NCBI GenBank assembly: GCA_023137005.1
Contig: JAGLQE010000225.1
Coordinates: forward strand, 1-11,840
Source of the DNA: Thermoplasmata archaeon
GTDB taxonomy: Archaea > Thermoplasmatota > Thermoplasmata > SG8-5 > JAGLSY01
Length of the DNA stretch: 11,840 nucleotides
Direction: 5' to 3'
Of the stretch, positions 6,086-11,840 are shown one piece after another; the first letter of the stretch is position 1, and each line of letters starts with the position of its first letter. Below the pieces are notes generated by a model. The model searched no databases and was not told where the DNA came from. It saw only the letters and a program-made list of their open reading frames with translations. The position numbers and the translations under genes were made by a program.

Positions 6086-9000
6086 TGAGAAGGGGAACAA
6101 AGAACAATGTTAATTACGCAGGAAAATGTTTGAGCATCATCATCGTATGGTGCATGGTCTTGAGTGGTTTCGCTGGCCTATTACTGGTCAATGTTGGGAC
6201 TGCCAGTGAGGTCGGGTCTAGCACTATGGCAATACCTCAGATAATTGATGGTGTCGATGTCGTCATAGAAAGTAAGCCGGGTGAACCCTGGATATATGAC
6301 CACGACGGGCCTCTGGATATCATCAATGGTGGATCTCTGACCCTGATAAACTCGACCCTGAATTTCCCTCAGGATGGAGCATATTATTTGGATGTCAATA
6401 CTGCCAGTACACTCAAGCTGATCAACTCTACCATAACCACTGGAGCCAATGCCCAGGCTACCTGGAGTCCATTCCTTGATATTACCATAGATAACTCTGA
6501 CTTCATCATGGAGGATTATTCTGCATTGGTCTTCCCAGGGACTCTGGATATTACCAATTCGGATGTCTATGTCAATGATTCCTGGATCACTGGATTAAGC
6601 AATACGTTTACAGAAGATCTGGATTTTCCAAATTGGTTACAAAATAATCCCACAGCTGAACAAGTACTGAGTGAATCTTGGTATAATGGCTATATGGTTG
6701 ATGCATCAAATGACGGCCCGATCATGACCTTCACGGACTGTGATGATGTTACGATAGCTGGCTCAAGGATCGATATGCTGTACGAGAACTCCACCTTTGA
6801 TGCTTCGGCAGTGGCTGATCTGGACGAAAGATTTGCTCTTATAAACACAGAGATGACCATGATCGATACATATATTTCACTGGATTGGGTAAGTAGCTTT
6901 ATATTGACTGGAACACCAAATATGTGGGCAAAGAATATGGCAAGCCTTTCTCTGGATTCCCATATCTACGCCTACAATGTGACCCATGACCTTCCGGCCA
7001 CATATCCAGCATTCCCTGTCGGCTCTGACTCCCCCTATCTCTTCGCTGACACTTCTGAACTTTATTATTACAAGTGGGCTAGTATGTTAGCGGTTGATTC
7101 AAATAGCAATCCCATAGAGGATGCCTTCGTTAATTTCACTTACAAATTTTATTTGAATGACATACCATATGGTGATTATGTTTATGCCATGAACGACCTC
7201 AGCGATCTAAGTCCAGAAGATATAAGGATCCTTGATTACATGGACAGGGTTTCCATGTACACGATTGATGAGAACAATTACAATGTGACAAACAGTGATG
7301 GCATGGTCATGATACCACTTTTGAGTGATATTCACCCTGCACTGGATGCAGATATAGACGGTGACCATTGCGGCGAGTACACTGTAGATATCTCATATGA
7401 TGTAGCATCCTGGAATACCTATGTTGATTTCTCACCATACCCAATGATCACCTCAGATGACAATACGGTCGATGCGCCACTAGTCCAAATGATGGATGTC
7501 ACAGTGGATCTACCAGACCTCACACCCGGCATAATGATCTTCACACCAGCCACGAATATAATTGTAGAAGACACAATTGTGGAAATAAATGTCACCATAG
7601 AGAACCTCGGTAACACTAATGCCAGGGATGTCTTTGTGCAGGTATTTGACTATGATGGTGTTGGAGCACCGATCTTGATCGGAAATACCACTATTGATTC
7701 TATTCCAGGCCTTGGCGAAGATTACTTTATTTTTGAATGGAGCAATATCATGGTCGGAGGAAACCATACCATCAAAGTGATCATAGACTCCAATTACACG
7801 GTAACTGAAGACGATGAGGATAACAATATCAGAGATTATTACATTGATGTCGTACCAAAACTACCGGAATTATCCATAGAGGCCGCGAATATAGGTTTCT
7901 CAAATGATAATATCTCCTTCGACAATGAGATCACAATAACCGCCTTGGTCAGCAATGATGGTGGAAGAGACAATGGAACCAATGTGCTGGTGTCCTTCTA
8001 CGAAGGCGACCCAGCGGTTGACGGCGTCTTTATTGGATCTGGCTCCATTGCGGACATAGCACCTGGTGCGTACATAGAGACCTCGGTGAACTGGATACCC
8101 ACGACCAACGGTACCTATGACATCTATGTCTGGGTGGATTCAAATAATGCTAATATTGAATACAATGAGGATAATAATACCGCATTCGCACAGATCACGA
8201 TATTGCCAAAGCCCAACCCAACACTTGAGAACCTGGTCTTTGATGATGAGACACCCATGATGGGTGATAATATCCTCATCACCGTTGACCTGACAAATGA
8301 GGGAAGCGAAGATGCCATTGGAAATATCAGTATAGAATTCTATGACTATGATATGGACGGAAACCCGCTAGGCCAGATAGGGACCACGCAAGTTCAGGCA
8401 GACCTGTTAAGCGGACAAACTGTTCAGGTCAACCAGCCCTGGACGCCAGGAATAATAGATTACCATCAAATACAGGTCGTGATCACTTGCGAGGCAAAGA
8501 TCGATGAAGGCGACTTAACTGACAATGAGATATTCGCGAATATCCTGGTCTACGATGGTGGCTTCCAGGATCTCATAGTCAATGATACCATGCCCATGGG
8601 ATTCGCAGGGAACTTCGCGATAAGTGGAGATTATGACCAGGACGGATATGTACTTGTTGAGGAAGGAGGTATTCTCAGTATTCAGAATGCTGATTTCACA
8701 ATGATGCAAGAGAGATCGTATCAGTACAATATCATCGTGAAGGACAATGGTGTACTGAACATTGATAGTGAGGTTGTCTCCACGAACGGTTATTACATGG
8801 ATATCTTCATAATGGATAATGCCGAGGTCAATATCATAGACAGCACCACACCATCGAACCTCAACCTCCATGCGTCCGACAATTCAAATATTTACATTGA
8901 TAACTCAGATATTGGTGGGATCTTCAGTGCTCCATCAGGAGCCGTGACCCTTAAAGTAGAGAATACGACCTTCAGGAAGGCATTGACCTCCTTTGGTGGA

Positions 9001-11840
9001 GATTCAACTGCTGACCTGATAGCCCTGACCATGACCACACCAATTGTCTGGGCACAGGACAATGCCGAGATCAAACTTTACAGGTGCATAGACGTCACAG
9101 TATTGGATGCTAATAATTGGCCGATAGAGAATGCGGCTGTGAACCTGGAATACCTGGTACCCAACTATCTGCAGGCTCTATTGGCAAATAATGGGATCAC
9201 CGATGTGGATGGATACATCCAATTCACCACCCTGAGCGACATAATAAATCAAACAGTACATCAGAGCTCGGCCTCGGTGAGCAATTACAGGCTGACATCC
9301 AACTTCGTGGGATCCACGGATGTATTCACGGATGTAGTGAACATCGCATTACCATCATACAATGTCATGACCCTTGCGTCCAATAATGTACCAGTGACCA
9401 TAAAAATGAACGATGTGAGACCAGATCTGGATCCACCCTTTGAGGTATCCACCCATTCGGTTGGAAAGGACGAGACCGTGATGTTGTCGGCCAATATCTC
9501 CAATGGCGGAGATGCGGATGCCTATAATTTCTTTGTCACATTCGCTGACGAGACCAATGATTATATCCTTGAGATTATACCAATGGCATTCCTAGAGAGA
9601 AACACGTACCAGTGGGTGTTCATCAATTACACATGGACGGACAGGGCGGACTTCGGGAATCACACGGTAAATGTGACTGTTGATTGGGGAAATTTCATCA
9701 TCGAGCAGGATGAGGAAAATAACTACAATTCCACATGGATCAATGTGGTCGGAAGACCAGACCTCACCATAGAAGAAAGTGACATTTCAATGATCAGTTC
9801 CAGTGTTGTGAACTATGAGGTCATGATCGGTGTCACCGTGAATAATATTGGAGACACGGACATAACCAATGTCAGTGTGAGTATCTATGATTCTGATGCA
9901 AATGGAACCCTGATAGGGAATGTGACCATTGATAGTATCCTATTTGACAGCTCGGCCAGTATCGTGCCGATCATCTGGACACCGACCGAGGTAAGGGAAT
10001 ACAATGTCATGGTCATTATAGATGAAGATAATACTGTTATAGAGGTCAATGAAACGAACAATGATGCAACAAGGTCGATCCTGATAAATGATTATTCAGA
10101 TATCTATGTTGGACAGGTATTGTTCATTGTCAATGGAGATGCTATAACAGAGGTCAATAACAGAACCGTGGTAACCATAAGGGCACTTGTGAACAACTCG
10201 GGAGGAGTGGCCAATACTGGAATTGCAAGGTTCTATGATCATTATAATATTGAGATAGGCTCATACATCCTACCGACCATCTACCCCAATGGAAGTACCA
10301 TAGCCGAGATCACCTGGTTCGCCGATGCAGACCTGGATGGTAATTCAGTGAACCGGAACATAGATGTTAGAGTGACCGACATAGCAATGGGTGAGAATCC
10401 CGGAGGTCAGAGCAATACACGGACTGCTGTTCTATCTATCATTGATACAAGAGCAGACCTAATGGCCACCAGCGCTGATGTGAATATTACCACCGAAGAC
10501 CTCATCGAATCCACTGCCATTGATGTGAATGTTACAGTTCACAATGATGGTGCGGATGCGGCACAGGATTTCACTGTCGAGATATTCTACGACGAGATAG
10601 ACAGTACTCACCTGATCGGAACTGCTATTATAGAAACACTTAACGGCAACTCGGAGATGAGTGTCATAATCACCTGTGCCGGCATACCGTCTGTGGGTGA
10701 GCATTACTTATTGATAGTGCTTGACAGGGACATCCTTATCGGTGACAACTTCACGGTCAATGGAATGGATTATAACTACACAGGCAGTGTTGAGGAATAT
10801 AATGAACTGAACAATCAGCTCATAAATGTCACAGTGGACATAGAGGCTGCCGAGTACCTGATCAGGATCAATTCACCATCCTCGGAACAGAACTACACTA
10901 TCGGAGAGGAGAACAATACCTGGGTCAGTGGAAGACTCACCAAGGTCATTGGAGGACAGGGTGTAGGCGGCGCCGAGGTCGTCATAATGCTGGATGGAGA
11001 GCGCTTCACCGCAACAACTGATATGAGCGGGAACTTCGGTACCGCTGTTGATCTTCCTGGAATTGTTGGCCAGTACACGATAGTGGCAAGCACAGGCAAT
11101 GCAGAGGATGAATCCACCATAATAAATGTCAATGGAGATACAGGCCTCGATTGGTTCTTGATAATTTTGATAATCGTTCTCGCTGTGGTTGGAATAATCA
11201 TTGGTGTAACTGCTTATCTTAAATTTGTTGGACTGGGAAAGACCGTGGAGTGCGGTGAGTGTGGAGCATTCATACCAGACTCAGCCACCAAGTGTCCAAA
11301 GTGTAATACTGAATTCGAGACCGACACCGCCAAGTGCAGTGTTTGTGGAGCATGGGTACCAATAAACAGCAAGACCTGCCCAGAGTGTGAGTCCGAGTTC
11401 ACCATCGGTGATGAGGAACTGGATGATTACAAGACACAGATGAAGAAGCAGTACGATGATGTCATCAATGGCTTCAAGATCGAGGCGAAGAAGGAACTAG
11501 GAGACACTTTCTCAGAGAAGGACTTCCAAACATGGTGGGCCACACAGCCAACATTCATTACCTTTGACCAGTGGCTGAAAGAAGATGAAGAAATGAAGAG
11601 ACTTGGTTCCAAACCATGCCCCAACTGTGCGACACCCAATAGCGTGACAGCCACCATATGCCACAAATGCGGTACAGTGATGGAGGAGGAGGAGGCAAAA
11701 CCAATACCGGCAGCAGCCACTACAAAGGCCCCAGGGGCAGAGAAGGCTCCAGCACCGGTCGAAGCAGCACCTGCACCAGTAGTTGCTCCAGTAGCCGAGG
11801 CACCAGCACCGGGCGAAGAAGAGGCGAAGAAGAAGTGCCC
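6085..11840 (+). CDS. Giant surface protein: duplicated beta-helix / Ig / CARDB modules, membrane helix, cytoplasmic zinc ribbons; 3'-truncated
   Basis: One frame with no stop, 1918 complete codons, running off the window. Residues 1-40 are a basic N-terminus plus hydrophobic signal peptide, with a cut near GTAS. Residues about 70-330 contain short strands ending in NS (LTLINS, LKLINS, ITIDNS, LDITNS), like a parallel beta-helix. An Ig-like, carboxypeptidase-regulatory-like domain (about 330-475) and three CARDB domains (474-592, 593-710, 711-825) follow. The order then repeats: beta-helix-like (825-1000), regulatory-like (1003-1110), four CARDB domains (1110-1590) and a last Ig-like domain (1591-1686). 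A membrane helix covers 1690-1712. The cytoplasmic side has CxxC-CxxC ribbons at 1723-1740, 1751-1768 and 1845-1862, a helical segment between the second and third, an Ala/Pro linker (about 1866-1913), and KKKC at 1914-1918, probably the start of a fourth ribbon. No enzyme motif is seen. Likely a surface adhesin, scaffold or sensor with an internal protein-binding tail. Confidence 0.93.
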   Translation, partial: MRRGTKNNVNYAGKCLSIIIVWCMVLSGFAGLLLVNVGTASEVGSSTMAIPQIIDGVDVVIESKPGEPWIYDHDGPLDIINGGSLTLINSTLNFPQDGAYYLDVNTASTLKLINSTITTGANAQATWSPFLDITIDNSDFIMEDYSALVFPGTLDITNSDVYVNDSWITGLSNTFTEDLDFPNWLQNNPTAEQVLSESWYNGYMVDASNDGPIMTFTDCDDVTIAGSRIDMLYENSTFDASAVADLDERFALINTEMTMIDTYISLDWVSSFILTGTPNMWAKNMASLSLDSHIYAYNVTHDLPATYPAFPVGSDSPYLFADTSELYYYKWASMLAVDSNSNPIEDAFVNFTYKFYLNDIPYGDYVYAMNDLSDLSPEDIRILDYMDRVSMYTIDENNYNVTNSDGMVMIPLLSDIHPALDADIDGDHCGEYTVDISYDVASWNTYVDFSPYPMITSDDNTVDAPLVQMMDVTVDLPDLTPGIMIFTPATNIIVEDTIVEINVTIENLGNTNARDVFVQVFDYDGVGAPILIGNTTIDSIPGLGEDYFIFEWSNIMVGGNHTIKVIIDSNYTVTEDDEDNNIRDYYIDVVPKLPELSIEAANIGFSNDNISFDNEITITALVSNDGGRDNGTNVLVSFYEGDPAVDGVFIGSGSIADIAPGAYIETSVNWIPTTNGTYDIYVWVDSNNANIEYNEDNNTAFAQITILPKPNPTLENLVFDDETPMMGDNILITVDLTNEGSEDAIGNISIEFYDYDMDGNPLGQIGTTQVQADLLSGQTVQVNQPWTPGIIDYHQIQVVITCEAKIDEGDLTDNEIFANILVYDGGFQDLIVNDTMPMGFAGNFAISGDYDQDGYVLVEEGGILSIQNADFTMMQERSYQYNIIVKDNGVLNIDSEVVSTNGYYMDIFIMDNAEVNIIDSTTPSNLNLHASDNSNIYIDNSDIGGIFSAPSGAVTLKVENTTFRKALTSFGGDSTADLIALTMTTPIVWAQDNAEIKLYRCIDVTVLDANNWPIENAAVNLEYLVPNYLQALLANNGITDVDGYIQFTTLSDIINQTVHQSSASVSNYRLTSNFVGSTDVFTDVVNIALPSYNVMTLASNNVPVTIKMNDVRPDLDPPFEVSTHSVGKDETVMLSANISNGGDADAYNFFVTFADETNDYILEIIPMAFLERNTYQWVFINYTWTDRADFGNHTVNVTVDWGNFIIEQDEENNYNSTWINVVGRPDLTIEESDISMISSSVVNYEVMIGVTVNNIGDTDITNVSVSIYDSDANGTLIGNVTIDSILFDSSASIVPIIWTPTEVREYNVMVIIDEDNTVIEVNETNNDATRSILINDYSDIYVGQVLFIVNGDAITEVNNRTVVTIRALVNNSGGVANTGIARFYDHYNIEIGSYILPTIYPNGSTIAEITWFADADLDGNSVNRNIDVRVTDIAMGENPGGQSNTRTAVLSIIDTRADLMATSADVNITTEDLIESTAIDVNVTVHNDGADAAQDFTVEIFYDEIDSTHLIGTAIIETLNGNSEMSVIITCAGIPSVGEHYLLIVLDRDILIGDNFTVNGMDYNYTGSVEEYNELNNQLINVTVDIEAAEYLIRINSPSSEQNYTIGEENNTWVSGRLTKVIGGQGVGGAEVVIMLDGERFTATTDMSGNFGTAVDLPGIVGQYTIVASTGNAEDESTIINVNGDTGLDWFLIILIIVLAVVGIIIGVTAYLKFVGLGKTVECGECGAFIPDSATKCPKCNTEFETDTAKCSVCGAWVPINSKTCPECESEFTIGDEELDDYKTQMKKQYDDVINGFKIEAKKELGDTFSEKDFQTWWATQPTFITFDQWLKEDEEMKRLGSKPCPNCATPNSVTATICHKCGTVMEEEEAKPIPAAATTKAPGAEKAPAPVEAAPAPVVAPVAEAPAPGEEEAKKKC
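7504..8556 (+). repeat. First CARDB array (three Ig-like domains)
   Basis: Three consecutive domains of about 115-120 residues start at 7504, 7861 and 8215. Each has the CARDB strand pattern ITV-x-NxG followed by a strand with FY/FD. The first two end in the family tail of acidic and Asn residues (DEDNN, NEDNN); the third ends in a weaker TDNE. The copies are diverged at protein level, so the array is old. Confidence 0.75.
9412..10854 (+). repeat. Second CARDB array (four Ig-like domains)
   Basis: Four domains start near 9412, 9754, 10090 and 10447. Their tails read DEENN, NETNN, a loose GQSNT in the third copy, and NELNN. The third and fourth copies are more diverged, and the fourth carries an insert before its tail. 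Strand order and length match the first array. Confidence 0.7.
11251..11670 (+). other. Three cytoplasmic zinc ribbons with an aromatic helical insert
   Basis: Four-Cys ribbons have their CxxC pairs at 11251/11260 with 11293/11302, at 11335/11344 with 11377/11386, and at 11617/11626 with 11659/11668. The first two are back to back, like a double zinc ribbon. About 75 residues separate the second from the third: an acidic, Lys-rich helix and then an aromatic motif (FQTWWATQP...FDQWLKEDEE) near 11524-11595. All lie just after the membrane helix. Confidence 0.85.

Noticed and set aside
8515..8871. Minus-strand open frame of 118 codons, and other minus-strand frames of 60-107 codons
   Set aside because: All lie opposite strongly supported plus-strand coding sequence with recognisable domains. 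They have no recognisable product and are shadows of the codon usage.
11698..11835. Ala/Pro-rich stretch as a frameshift or assembly artefact
   Set aside because: It stays in frame, follows a zinc ribbon and runs into another KKKC start, as expected for a flexible linker between domains.
1..11840. Mobile element, CRISPR array, tRNA or rRNA
   Set aside because: No transposase or integrase motif, no regularly spaced repeats and no cloverleaf or rRNA-like stretch was seen. Nearly the whole window is coding.

Overview
The window looks like a stretch of an archaeal chromosome, most plausibly from the Thermoplasmata and relatives. This is inferred, not proven. The grounds are TATA-box-like promoter elements, GGTGA-type ribosome binding sites, arginine codons mostly AGG/AGA with frequent ATA isoleucine, and large secreted or single-pass surface proteins built from CARDB domains, one with zinc ribbons on its predicted cytoplasmic side. 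Sediment groups of this lineage, such as MBG-D, are reported to carry extracellular clostripain-type peptidases. No rRNA, tRNA or housekeeping marker is present to fix the taxonomy.

Everything lies on the plus strand. (1) Bases 1-2841 are the 3' part of a gene for a secreted multidomain protein: the tail of an unknown domain, a CARDB domain, a von Willebrand A (VWA) domain that appears to be inserted inside a jelly-roll beta-sandwich, and a second beta-sandwich. (2) After 20 bases, bases 2862-5918 encode a membrane-anchored double protease: signal peptide, M14 zinc carboxypeptidase, C11 clostripain-type cysteine peptidase, two Ig-like domains, one transmembrane helix and a cytoplasmic helical tail. 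(3) Bases 5919-6084 are an AT-rich gap (about 30% G+C by hand count) with two TATA-like boxes and a perfect tandem heptamer. The gap is also covered by a doubtful 55-codon open frame. (4) Bases 6085-11840 are one uninterrupted frame of 1918 codons that runs off the window. It encodes a giant surface protein with two copies of a [beta-helix-like / regulatory-like Ig / CARDB array] module, a transmembrane helix, three complete zinc ribbons and the start of a probable fourth.

Taken together, the region reads as a cell-surface protein-capture and protein-degradation locus. The VWA/CARDB/beta-sandwich proteins could adhere to or organise substrate, and the tethered double protease could cut and trim it. 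The best mechanistic lead is that both protease domains carry an acidic specificity residue (D480 and D277). This suggests an Arg/Lys-directed endopeptidase fused to a carboxypeptidase that removes the newly exposed basic C-terminal residues.
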